Assembly: GCA_949825045.1 (NCBI GenBank)
Contig: OX463835.1
Span: 19,609,201-19,673,200, forward strand
Reading direction: 5' to 3'
DNA from: Argyresthia goedartella
Taxonomy: Eukaryota > Arthropoda > Insecta > Lepidoptera > Argyresthiidae
Length of the DNA stretch: 64,000 bases
Every line of letters starts with the position of its first letter. Within the stretch, counting starts at the first letter, position 1. Shown one piece after another: positions 44,667 to 55,165 of this stretch. The position numbers and the translations under genes were made by a program. Below the pieces are notes generated by a model. It was not told the DNA's origin and ran no database searches. It saw nothing but the letters and a program-made list of their open reading frames with translations.

Positions 44667-44769
44667 CTGGACTTCGCTGAGTTTGAGCGCGGCGGCGATC
44701 TGACTCCGTTCCGTGAGACTGAGGTACTTCTTGGCGTGGAACTCCCGCTCTAGCTCAAGCAACTGCTCG
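44667..44769 (-). CDS. unpg: Homeobox gene unplugged/Gbx, middle homeobox exon
   Basis: 103 bases between the acceptor cccaccag|CGAGCAG (44769) and donor GTCCAG|gtaaat (44667). The first base completes the split codon for homeodomain Ser10; the next 34 codons give EQLLELEREFHAKKYLSLTE plus RSQIAAALKLSEVQ (residues 11-44), covering helices 1 and 2 with L16, F20 and L40 core residues. It joins in phase 0 to V45 in the last exon; an intron at 44/45 is recurrent among ANTP-class homeobox genes. No stop in frame, strong conservation and proper splice sites argue for an active gene. A TTAA MITE (44905) sits 136 bp upstream in the adjoining intron. Confidence 0.93.
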
Positions 44770-44904
44770 CTGGTGGGAGAGAGAGAAGTTATAGTGGACC
44801 TGGTCATCTTCATCATTGACCTGATAGGTGTTTAGGGCGACGCGGTGCGTGGTTACCAAAGCCTGATGATTTCGGCCAGTTGCTTGGCCCAACCACTCGG
44901 GGTT

Positions 44905-45327
44905 TTAAGGTGCTACGAAAAAAGATGTTTTTTTTTTGAATCTATTTACTCCACCATGAAGTTATCTACAGATTTGATTTTTAGGTTAACGTTTATTCTG
45001 CATTTGATTAAGATTCTCACTGAAGAAAAACACGATTGGATGATTTTTTCTCGATATAATTTAATTACGAAACCACCTCTAAATTGTTTTATTTTTTCCT
45101 GTAATTTTGAAATACTAACTAATTTCATGGTGGAACTGCGTTCAAAATGTAGTTATTAGTATTCGCAAAATCTCCTTAAAAACTTTTTAACAAAATGGCG
45201 TAGTTTATTTTTAAATTCTATGGTAGCGCTACGTTTTTTCATTTTTTCCCGATTCCGTACCTCACACACTGCGGGTCTTTCCGCCTGGAGTAACGGAGAC
45301 CTTTGCACGGATGAGGTATCGCCTTAA
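44905..45327. mobile_element. TTAA-flanked MITE, copy 3, in homeobox intron
   Basis: 423 bp: TTAA-GGTGCTAC to GGTATCGCC-TTAA. Interior as in 6.77 and 32.35 kb but inverted. The 104-codon ORF inside (44845-45159) is not a protein gene. Confidence 0.8.
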
Positions 45328-45469
45328 AGGGGACACGCTAACTTTAATCCCCAGAGTGTTTTGGCCAACGTTGTGGCCCAAACCCTCAGGTTACAAGAGT
45401 AGGTCTATTGTTTTACTCTGACTATAAAAGCTCGAGTAACTGCCTGCCAGCCAGCGTATGTTTGTAAAT

Positions 45470-46330
45470 AACACGAAGTTTCTTGGAATAACCATTGATA
45501 ACAAATTGTAGTGGGGACCCCACATAGATAAATTAGCTGGTAGATTAAGTTCTGCGGCTTACGCTTTTAGGAACATCTGACAAAACAAGTGTGTGGTTAC
45601 AGCAAGGCTAATCTATTTTAGTAAGTTTCAATAGTGTTATGTCTAATCCCTAAGAAAACTTTTTAAAGAAATTGTCGTACTAGCTCAATCAATAAAATCA
45701 ACCGAAAGTCTTCATTAATGAAGATATTTACAAATACTTAGCAATCATCATTTTTTAAGATATTTACAAATACTTAGCAATCATCATTTTTTAAGATATT
45801 TACAAATACTTAGCAATCATCATTTTTTGCCTCTTCTCTAAATTGACCACTCTAAAAAGAACCACAGATTTATTTTTAGATATCTTTTAAAAATTGGTTG
45901 TGATTAAGTTATACAATTCTTTCAATATGAATGACAATAATAATTAAGCCGGCATAAATAATTACAAAATTATTAACAAAAAGTTCTGTTTTGAGTTAGA
46001 TTAAACCCACGTCGTCCCGTCATTTAAGTAATATTGAACATTGTAATATCCCTTTTTCGACAAAGTCGCTTTAACATGCTTTTTAAATTGTTCAAATGGC
46101 AATTCCAAAATTTTCAGAGGTAACTTGTTGTAGTAAAGAATGCTCAGTGCATTCTCTACCACAAAAATACCCTTCAAAGAATTGCTAACCTTCGCAAGTC
46201 TTAACCGGGGCGTAACTAGTCTGTGATTATTTCTTAGGTCACCATTAAGTACTGCTATCGCTATGTATGAAAAATGTTGAAAGGTTCTTGCGTACATTCT
46301 TTATATTTACGAAAATTAATTGACTAGCTG
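45470..46330. pseudogene. LINE family Z, rearranged copy with head-to-head halves
   Basis: 45470-45720 is family Z in plus orientation (aagtttcttggaataaccat, gggaccccacatagataaat, aagttctgcggctta). From 45721 it continues in minus orientation with the 3' UTR and the C-terminal RT piece (minus frame 46001-46297: RLAKVSNSLKG, LYYNKLPLKILELPFEQF). Such 5' inversions are known outcomes of target-primed reverse transcription (twin priming). Confidence 0.7.
45721..45828 (-). repeat. 36-bp unit repeated three times
   Basis: Three identical 36-base units starting aagatatttacaaatactta, lying in the family Z 3' UTR at the inversion point. Identical units imply a recent event. Confidence 0.9.
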
Positions 46331-46727
46331 CAGTTAGTATGTCAATTTCTTCAAAAAGATAATGATAATGATGCCTACTTTAAAAGCCCGAGGGATTGGG
46401 CCAAAGACCTGGCCAAAATAGCCTTTTTTAGCCTCAGGTTAGGAAAATACGTAAAATAGGAGTATTAAAGCAGTTGTGTCTTGCTTGTTTATACTAGCTT
46501 ATTGATTATGAGTGTCATCAGAGCTTTGTGAACTTATACACGCAATTTGATACCAGGAAGCCAATTTTCAATCATCTGGATTTTCTGGAAGTGGGTAAGG
46601 TTGTTCTTATATAAGTTAATAAAAAATGTTCAATAAAAATACTGGTTTTGAACGTAAAAATATCATTGGTTTGGGCTACATTTTTGAAGTTGTGTACTCC
46701 AGATAATCTGAGTTTTTAATATCCATG
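46331..46727. other. Homeobox intron, nothing recognised
   Basis: No ORF or repeat terminus. Confidence 0.3.
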
Positions 46728-47241
46728 TCGCAGTTGGTTGGTTAAATCAGACACTTCACTAACTCTCTAGATCGTTAATTAAATGCCGACGTTTAACCGA
46801 GTTACTAGCATTATGATTTAAATAAAGCATCGTCGAAAACGTTTAACAATCTGTCTTACCGAAAGCCAGCGTGTTGGAAAACAAGATGGCGTCATGACAA
46901 CAGCTGATTTGCACAGTTTATATCAGGGAAAAACAATGACACTTCTTGCTTTCTTGCAATTTACCTATTCATGCAGTGAAACAGTTAGGATAGATATGGT
47001 ATTTTTTGGTTTTAGTTATGTAACGGTAACTTAGGTGAAGGGTAAAGGGGGTGAGCGAAGCGAAGCCCCCTTTATCATTCGTTTTAGGTTGAACATGTAA
47101 GGACAACAAAAATACTTAAAACATAAACTTAAGCACACATAAAATATATTTATATTGTATATTTCTTGTTGCCTAGAAACGTTTAGAGAACTCGTTAAAC
47201 GTTGCGTTCACTCGGTCTAGAGAGTTAGTTAAGAACTGCGA
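46728..47241 (-). mobile_element. MITE, family D, copy 2, 58 bp from a splice donor
   Basis: About 514 bp; left tcgcagttggttggttaaat, cagacacttc..., right tcggtctagagagttagtta, agaactgcga. Contains the core in reverse (ggtaacttaggtgaagggta, gagcgaagcgaag, ttgaacatgtaaggacaac). It lies just inside the intron that follows exon 47300-47390. Confidence 0.8.
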
Positions 47242-47299
47242 CATCCTCGCTGCCGTGTGTCTTGATTTTACACTATTTTGAATATATTTGAGTTGTAAC

Positions 47300-47390
47300 C
47301 TGGTAAAGGCGGTGCGTCGCCGGCGCGCCTTGCTGCTCTCTCGCGGTGCGTCTGGGCTGTCGTCGTCTGCTTCCGCCTCGGATTCGCCGC
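47300..47390 (-). CDS. unpg: Homeobox gene unplugged/Gbx, exon with homeodomain N-arm
   Basis: 91 bases between the acceptor tgtcgcag|GCGGC (47390) and donor ACCAG|gttaca (47300). It starts with two bases of a split codon, then 29 codons: an acidic stretch GESEAEADDDSPD followed by SSKARRRRTAFT, the basic N-terminal arm and residues 1-9 of the homeodomain (F8 visible). It ends with AG, completed to Ser10 by the next exon. The acidic linker just before a homeodomain starting ARRRRTAFT fits Gbx/unplugged. The upstream exon should end in phase 1; none was found by eye in 47.4-64 kb, so it may be far upstream. Confidence 0.9.
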
Positions 47391-47534
47391 CTGCGACATG
47401 AAATAAAGACAAAATATATACTCGCATTCAATTATGATTAAATCATCGACACCCAGATCATCATTATCAGTCCCCGTCGACCCACCGCTGGGCAGAGACC
47501 TCCTCTCGAGTCAATAACATTACATGATTACTGT

Positions 47535-48200
47535 AGATATTTACATGTACTTTAGTAAACGTATTTTTTTGCCACTTTTCTAAATTGGATTACTGTAGGA
47601 GAAGAATGGCGAAGACACTCCCACAGGAATAAATCATTACAAAATTATTAACGGCGAAATCTATGTTGAGTAAGATTAACCCCATGCGACAAAGGCGTTT
47701 TACCATGGTTTTTAAATTGCTCAAACGGCAATTAAGGTAATTATCTTGTTGTATTAGAGAATGCACTGAATATTTAAAGAATTGCTTACTTTCACGAGTC
47801 TAAACTGGGGCGCAACTAGTCTGTGAATATTTCTTAGGTTAACATTACATAAAAATTAAAAGGTTCTTGCGCATACATTATATTTTAGAAAATAAATTGA
47901 CTAGCTATAGTTATTATGTCCATTTCTTTTTAAAAAAATCTTAAGGAGATTAAATAATAAATTGCTCGGATAGCTCTTTTCTGAATATCCGCTGATTTCC
48001 CCCACAACAAGATAGCATAGGACATGACACCATGAAAGTAACTAAAATAGCCTAGCTCTAGCCACATCCATTTTTTGTCTAGATGTTCCCAACAGCGTAA
48101 GCCGCAGAACTTATTCTACCAGAAAATTTAGGTATTTGGGGTCCCCACTGTAATTTGCTATGAACGGTTATTCAGAGTAACATCGTATCTAATCCTCACA
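47535..48200 (-). pseudogene. LINE family Z copy, minus strand, decayed
   Basis: 3' UTR words first (gtagatatttacatgtactt, aagaatggcgaagacactcc), then minus-strand pieces of the RT C-terminus (ggcaattaaggtaattatct, cgagtctaaactggggcgc, cccacaacaagatagcatag) and up to ggggtccccactgtaatttg near 48145. Many breaks. Confidence 0.7.
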
Positions 48201-48660
48201 GTCCTGCCACGGTGCCAACCGCATCCAGATCGTCGGACCTTTAACCTTTCTGGCCTACACACTGTAATATTGCTGGTAGAAATGGGGTTGTTTGTGCCGT
48301 CGCAAAGTTTTTATTATTATTTATAATCATTGTTCTTTTATGTAAATATTTTGTTGGATTTTATTGGCTTACGACCCACGTGTAAAATTGTATACTGGTG
48401 TTATCTCTATTTGTATTATTATGTAATGTGTCGTACGTGTTAATAAAGCAATATCAATCAATCAGTAAGTCATTCAATCAATCCGGCAGGTGGTCTGCCC
48501 ACCGGCTGTTGTCTACTTCATTAAACCAACAAATATATTGTTTACCTACCAAAAAGGTTAAATGTTCACCAAATACTATTTGTTGCTTAGGTCACTTTCT
48601 GCTCGCATACTAAGTTAGGTTTCTTAGGTGACAAGTTACAACTTTATAATAAAAAATAGA
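48201..48660. other. Intergenic or upstream intron, nothing recognised
   Basis: tgttatctctatttgtatta, ttaataaagcaatatcaatc near 48400-48460 resembles a retroelement 3' end with A/T-rich tail, but no coding part adjoins it. Confidence 0.35.
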
Positions 48661-48752
48661 GCCGAGGCGAAGCGGAGCAGAGCGAGGCGAAGCGGAGCAG
48701 AGCGAGGCGACCCCATGTAGTATAATATTTATATTATACTACATGGGGTCGC
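48661..48752. repeat. 20-bp tandem unit followed by a 21-bp-arm perfect hairpin
   Basis: gaggcgaagcggagcagagc occurs twice in tandem. It is followed by a perfect hairpin: arms 48707-48727 and 48732-48752 (gcgaccccatgtagtataat + a and its complement), loop TTTA. A related single-sided copy lies at about 25965-25985. Confidence 0.9.
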
Positions 48753-49009
48753 TTCGCTCTCATAGGGTATTTTTTGGTTAATATTTAGTAAATTTAAGAT
48801 GAAAATGACATTTTTGGATGTAATCCTTTCTCAACTTGTTAAACAGTTAAACATAAGACCTACATTAATATCAATAGTTATAGTAGATAAGGTTAAACAT
48901 ACCTAAGAGAGAAATAGGAAACATGCGGTGACACCTTAAAATTGTATTCTGTGCTCTAGGATTGCATGCTTGACGAGACATTATTTTTAACACGCTTTTT
49001 AAGACGCTT

Positions 49010-49530
49010 TTATTAGGTTCACCTGTAACTAAGGAAGTAACTATGTAAACAAATCTGTTTCAAGTTAAAGACTCACTTACCGATTTCCGATTGAGCTAAA
49101 ATTTGGAATACTTATGAAGGTTTCTTGACAATGCAATATTAAGATACCATCGAGCTGATCTGATGATTGAGAGGAATGGTGGTCACAGGAACTCTGTAGT
49201 AAAATAACGCAACCCTACCAAGTTTTGGCTCTTTACAATCGTCTCAGGATTAGTGAGGGTATTCAGCTGATCTGATTAGTGAGGGTATTCAGCTGGAACT
49301 CTTCAACGGCTACTGGTAAACCATTCGAGTTTGGACTCGTATTATTTGTTTTAACGTGATAAATATATGCGGGTTTTTTAGCTTTTTAAACTACCTAATT
49401 CTATTAGGTTCACCTGTAACTAAAGAAGAAAGTAATAAAATAACTATGTAAACAAATCGTGCAAGTTAAATTTGACCCAATTCCCGGTATCCGAATGAGC
49501 TAAAATTTGGAATCATTATGTAAGTACGGT
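49010..49530 (+). repeat. Tandem copies of a repeat of about 390 bp (left part)
   Basis: attaggttcacctgtaacta occurs at 49013 and again at 49404; gagctaaaatttggaat at 49095 and 49498. Unit content: taccatcgagctgatctg, gtggtcacaggaactctg, ctcttcaacggctactggta. The second unit is interrupted by a LINE at 49531 and resumes at 52823. Confidence 0.8.
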
Positions 49531-52500
49531 ACGGTGGGGCCGACTCGAACGCGCATCACCCACTGTGGGGCATGCCAGATATGAACAGCAGAGGTAAGAC
49601 ACTTGTTGAATACCTATTTACTACAAACCTCAATGTGCTTAACATAGGTTCTGAACCAACTTTTGTTACCAAGCGGAGCAGAACTATCGTTGATATTACC
49701 CTGGCAACGGCGGACATATCCGACGACGTTGGGGGCTGGCATGTGTCCAACGAGGCGTCATGCTCTGATCATCGATGGATACGCTTCGAGATCAACGCAG
49801 CGTTCTCCCCAACTGTCCCTAAGAGAAACCCACGCAAGACTGACAGAACCAGGTACAGAGCTATCCTAGGTGAAAGACTTGCTTGGGCTGAGACTCTACC
49901 AGATCCGGAGGGACCCGAACAAATCGAACAACAGGTAACAGATTTTACAAATACTTCAATAGACTGCTACCATTCAACTTGCCCGCTTAGCACACCAGCG
50001 CCTACCAACATCAAGGGGCAGCCTTGGTGGGGTCCTGATCTAGATAGGATGCGTGCTAAGATCAGAAGACTGCTAAACAGGGTGATGAACACCAGTGCTG
50101 ATGAGGATTGGGACAACTATAAAGATGCCAAATCCAAGTACAAGAAACGACTACGGTTCAAAAGCAGCAACTCATGGAGGAAATTCTGCAGCGACATTGA
50201 AACCGTTGATCAAGCAAATCGGGTAAGGCAAATACTAGCTCAACAAGGCAACTCCAGGCTGGGGTCGCTTAAAAAACCCGATGGAACATAAACCTCTTCC
50301 ACCACAGAAACACACAGTCTCTTGTTGGAAACTCACTTTCCCGGAAGTAGAACTATTCAAGAGATTGTGTGGCCGGAAGAGGTTCACCATGAAGCTGTCG
50401 ACCACTTAGACATAACTAATAATATTATCACTGCTGACAAGGTGAGATGGGCCATTAATAGCTTTAAACCTTTTAAATCAGCAGGACCAGATGGAATCTT
50501 CCCAGCACTTCTACAGTGGGGTGGGGAACCCGTCATCAATATAATGGTCCGAATCATGAAAGCATGTCTTAGATTCGGATACGTTCCCAAAAGGTGGAGA
50601 GTAGTAAACGTAATTTTCATACCGAAGCCAGGAAGGAGCGACTACACTAACGCTAAATCTTTCAGGCCGATTAGTCTCACCTCATTCTTGCTTAAAACTC
50701 TCGAACGTTTGTGCGAGAGAAACCTGAGAGATGGAGCGTTAAAACATATACCCTTACACAAGAATCAGCATGCATATAGTTTGGGTAAGTCTACTGAATC
50801 GGCTCTCCATGCAGTTGTATCCACAATTGAAGAGGCGATTCAAAACAAATGCATCTGTCTTGGAACTTTTATTGATATAGAAGGTGCCTTTGACAAGACG
50901 CAGTATAGCAGTATAAGTGCATCTCTAACAAGGCATGGGGTGTCAACAGCTGTAAACAACTGGGTCACAAACATGCTTAACAAACGTATCGTGCGTCTAG
51001 CTGGAGAGTCCCTATCGGCGGAGGTAGTGCGGGGATGCCCGCAGGGAGGAGTGCTCTCCCCGCTTCTGTGAAATCTGGTCATTAACGACCTGATTACCAA
51101 GCTTAACGCTAATGGATACTACACCGTAGGATACGCCGACGATTTGGTAATCCTCATCACAGGTAAATTTGCGAGCACAGTATGCAACCTTAAACAAACA
51201 GCTCTTCGCATCGTGGAGCGCTGGTGTTTAGAATATGACCTGGCGGTTAACCCAACAAAAACGGTAATGGTCATGTTCACTAACAATAGGGCTCTTGGTA
51301 GGTATACCCTACCTAAGCTCTTTGGAACGGAACTCCAGCTAGCAACTGAGGTGAAGTACCTGGGCATAACCTTGGACAGCAAGCTCAACTGGAGTAGCCA
51401 CATCGACAACAAACTAAAGAAGGCGAGTATTGCTTTCTGGCAGTGTCGGAGAATGATGGGGAAAAAGTGGGGACTTTCTCCCAACATCATTCTTTGGCTG
51501 TACGTAACGGTGATCCGTCCTCTTGTCTGCTACGGAGCTGTGGTGTGGTGGACCAGGACCAAACTAACCACAATGGTAAGCAAACTCCAAAGCTTCCAAA
51601 GGCTGGCCTGCATGGCTATCACAGGTAGTATGAGAACTACTCCAACAGCAGCAATGGAGGCCATGCTGTGTCTTCCGCCACTCCAGCTGTATATTAAGCA
51701 GGAGGCCGGGTCATCTGCGGTGAGACTCAACACCTTAGGACTTTGGAGGAAAAACAGGACCTCACACACCGCCATCCTAGGGGAAGTTTACAAAAAATTT
51801 CCCATCTCTATGGCTTGCAGTGACAGAATCCCTAAACAATTTGTTTTTGACAAAAAATACAATATACAGTTACATGAAGACCATCGGGTTGAGGGGCTCG
51901 ACGTTAAAGAGCTCAGAATTTTTACCGATGGTTCAAAAACTGAAGCAGGCACTGGTTCAGGCACCTTCTCGGAGGACCTAAACATCAAGATAGCCATTCC
52001 ACTGGGTGCCCATAATACTGTCTTTCAAGCTGAATGCATGGGCATCATCTCGGCCGCTAATGCCATAGCATCGAGAAAGGTAAGAGATTCCTCCATTCGA
52101 ATCCTCTCGGATAGCATGGCCGTCCTACAAGCCCTAAATAGCAACACTATTAACTCAGGGCTAATCTACGAGTGTCACAAACGACTAATGGAGGTATGTC
52201 AACACAACCGCGTAATCCTTCAATGGATAAAAGGACACAGCGGATCAAGAGGTAACGATGCAGTGGATGAGTTGGCGCGTAAAGGATCTAGCTTGACAGC
52301 GTATGGTCCCGAACCTATCATCCCTCTTCCCTTCAAGATGGTACGCTCATTTCTGAGAGAGTCGACCAGGAATGATCATGCCACTCTTTGGACAAACCAT
52401 GAGGAGTGCAGGCAGGCTAAGCTGGCCTTGCCGTCCCCTAGCGCTAGGCTGGCTAAGACCTTGCTTCGACTTAGTAGGCCGCGCATGCGACTGGTAACCG

Positions 52501-52739
52501 CAGCACTTACTGGCCATGGTTTCTTTAACAAACATCTATATGTCCTAGGTGTTACCGACAGCCCCCTTTGCAGAGCCTGCTTGGAGGCAGAAGAAACGGC
52601 TGCTCACGTCCTCATGGAGTGCACAGGAGTAGCGGACTACAGGGCTAAACACCTCGGTCAATCGAGGGACCTTCCAGGGATAGTCGGTAACGTAAAGGGC
52701 CTACTGGCGTTCCTGGAGGAGTTGGGTTGGCTCGAATGA
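49531..52739 (+). pseudogene. I-group LINE polyprotein: endonuclease end, RT, RNase H
   Basis: One frame runs to 52739 with only two stops: TAA at 50289-50291 and TGA at 51069-51071. The latter follows GCPQGGVLSPLL, where the RT family usually has W, so TGG-to-TGA is likely. Domains in order: apurinic endonuclease C-terminal part (DSNAHHPLWG at the truncation point, SDHRWIRFEI), reverse transcriptase (AGPDGIFPALL, SFRPISLTSFLLKTLERL, motif A-like FIDIEGAFD, catalytic GYADDLVIL), RNase H (FTDGSKTE, QAECMGI, LSDSMAV, GNDAVDELA: the D-E-D-D set is complete) and a C-terminal Cys motif (CRAC...H...C). RNase H after RT indicates the I/R1 group. ORF1 is missing through truncation. Confidence 0.9.
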
Positions 52740-52822
52740 TGTCGCATTCCCACCCACACGCAAAATAGGCGCTTTCGTCGTCGAGTTGCGGAAACCAGCC
52801 CGTCTTACAATTGACAACTGAC
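49531..52822 (+). mobile_element. I-group LINE, 5'-truncated, with target duplication
   Basis: aagtacggt is present on both sides (49522-49530 and 52823-52831), and the flanking repeat continues across the gap, so both ends are defined. Length about 3.3 kb. It starts inside the endonuclease domain and ends in a short non-A-rich 3' UTR (ttacaattgacaactgac). Confidence 0.85.
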
Positions 52823-53110
52823 AAGTACGGTGCAGTATTATGATACCATCGAGCTAATCTGATGATGGAGCCGGATGGTGGTCACATGAACTCTGTAATA
52901 AATTAAAGCAATACTACCGAGTTTGGATTTTTTAGAATCGTCTCGGTGAGAATTTTTGGATATTATTGAGGTTATCGATAGATCTGATGGACATGAAGGT
53001 GGATAGTTAAACTCTTCAACGGCTACTGGTAAACCCCTCGAGTATGGACTCGTTCGATTTGTTTTAACGTGACAAATACATGCTTTTTTTTTAGTTTTTT
53101 AAACTACATA
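52823..53110 (+). repeat. Repeat of about 390 bp (right part, after LINE insertion)
   Basis: Resumes with aagtacggtgcagtattatg, taccatcgagctaatctgat and ctcttcaacggctactggta, and ends gttttttaaactacataatt like the unit end at 49385. Confidence 0.8.
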
Positions 53111-53985
53111 ATTTTGTTATTCATTCATCATAGTTCTAACGTAATTCAAGAGTCTAAATAACAACATGATGGCTTATAAGTTACAAGTCTTACAACAGAA
53201 GGAGGCGGCAGGAGATTATAAATGATTCCAAATAGTTATTAACACAACCCCGAAGTTAATATTATATTACTGGGCTGACCAACAGGGTACACCAACAATA
53301 GGACAACATTACTCAACATTACATATTACCGCAGCCCGCCCCTTTCTTTATCCAGCGAACATAAATCAACAATTTTCGTCAGAGTCGGAACTGCACCAAA
53401 TAAATATAAATGGACGATAAATAGAGGCGCCTATAAACTTAAATGACTGCGAGATCGATATAAAAAACCGGATAAACCGATAAAATGGAATTGTGATGTG
53501 TGGACGGTCGTTGCCTAAAATGGCGCTTGCAAAGAGCGCGGGAAATTGGGGTCGTAATGAGATGGACAGATTGTTTGGCCAGATTTAATCACAGGATGTG
53601 GTTTTATTTTCGCACAAATATTTTGACTATGTTTTGTTTTACCTACAACGGCCCTAAAAAAGGAATGTAATGTTTTCAGGGTTCATTTGTCTGAGTGAGA
53701 CGATGTTTACGAAACTACTTAACTCATTTCACTAAACTTTTAAACCATTATCACAGGCATTCCCTGAAAGTCCATAAAAATAACTGAATATTTCGGGTAA
53801 AACGGCTTATTTGTTAAATATATTTTTGAGATAGAAATAAGGCGTTGGATCTACTAATATCATAGTTAGGCAATATAATTCAAAATGCTGAAATCAGCGT
53901 CGTTAAATCGAGTGGATCGGGTGTGAAAATTAGCGTTCCATATTAGGCCATTTCTTATTCCTGGTATACAGGGTGTAACAGAAAG
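53111..53985. other. Unclassified, possibly single-copy DNA
   Basis: No ORF with features and no recognised repeat. Candidate upstream or intronic DNA of the homeobox gene. Confidence 0.35.
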
Positions 53986-54190
53986 CTGCATTCATATTTG
54001 AGGGGGTTGTCAGGGACATCATTCTGAGTCTTGTATGGAGGAGTGAAAAATAAAGTTGCTCTTATCAAATCGGTTTGATAGGGAAAGTTGCTCAGCCCCT
54101 GACAATCCTTCGCAATATGAATACATATAATGGTGGCGAAATTGACTGACATAGTGTTGTTTGCTGATATGATAAACATCACAGGTTTTG
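53986..54190 (+). repeat. Dispersed repeat shared with 3.9 kb
   Basis: gggacatcattctgagtctt, gtgaaaaataaagttgctct, tcaaatcggtttgatag and gttgctcagcc; diverged copy at 3885-3975. Confidence 0.5.
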
Positions 54191-54339
54191 AACATCTTTT
54201 TTTTTTTTTTTAGATTTATCATCTTCAACCTGGAATTGGTTCACAGTTAACAATTTATTGTTAAATACTGGTAAAACTAAGTACATCTAGTTCTCACTTC
54301 CAAATTACAGGCAATTTTAAACAAGTTCAGTGTTATACA

Positions 54340-55165
54340 GCAACACGTTAGAATTAGTAAATGACACGGTGTTTCTTGGAATAACAATTGATAGAAAATT
54401 GCAGTAGGGACCCTACATAGATAAATTCGCTGATTGACTAAGTTCTGCGGCTATGTTAGGAACATCAGATAAAACACGTAGGTATGCTGTACAGCTAGGC
54501 TATAGTCTATTTAAGTAACCTTCATAGTGTCATGTCTTATGGTATATTGTTGTGGGGGAAAGCAGCGGATATTTAAACTTTTTTCATAATATAGATAAGA
54601 GCTATGTGAGCAATTTAGAGATTAAAACTAATTGTAGCTAATTTATTTATTTTCGATGTACTCAATAACCTTTCAATATTTTCCAAAATTAGCGATAGCT
54701 GTAATGTTAACCTAAGAAATAATGATTGACTAATTGCACCCCGGTTAAGGTCGCAAAAGTAAGAAATTCTGTCAGGGGCAGTACATTACATTATCTAAGT
54801 ATATATGACAACATGATACCTCTGGAGATTTTTAAGTTGGCGTTTAAGGAATATAAAAACATATTAAAACTACTTTGACTTAAAATGAATATTACATATT
54901 CAAGATAACATAAATGACAAGACTGCATGGTGTTAATCTGACTCAACACAGAACTCGCTGTATAATTCTGTAATTATTTATTCCTGCATATTATTTATAA
55001 TAATTTATTAATATTGTAATATTTGTATAACTCGATTGCAACCTATTTTTAAAAAGTTTCTTCGCCCTCCTTCTCCCGCAGTGGTCCAAAGTGGTGTAGA
55101 GAAGAGGCAAAAACATACGTTTACTAAGTATAACAGTAATAAAGTTTGGAGTTTTGACTTTTAGT
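54340..55165 (+). pseudogene. LINE family Z, longest but badly decayed copy
   Basis: acacggtgtttcttggaata, agggaccctacatagataaa, ctaagttctgcggct, then gcatggtgttaatctgactc, caacacagaactcgctg and the standard 3' UTR to taataaagtttggag. Translation shows many stops; no catalytic motif. Confidence 0.72.

Noticed and set aside
44845..45159. 104-codon ORF as a gene
   Set aside because: It lies across the end and interior of a TTAA MITE that has two other copies without that frame.
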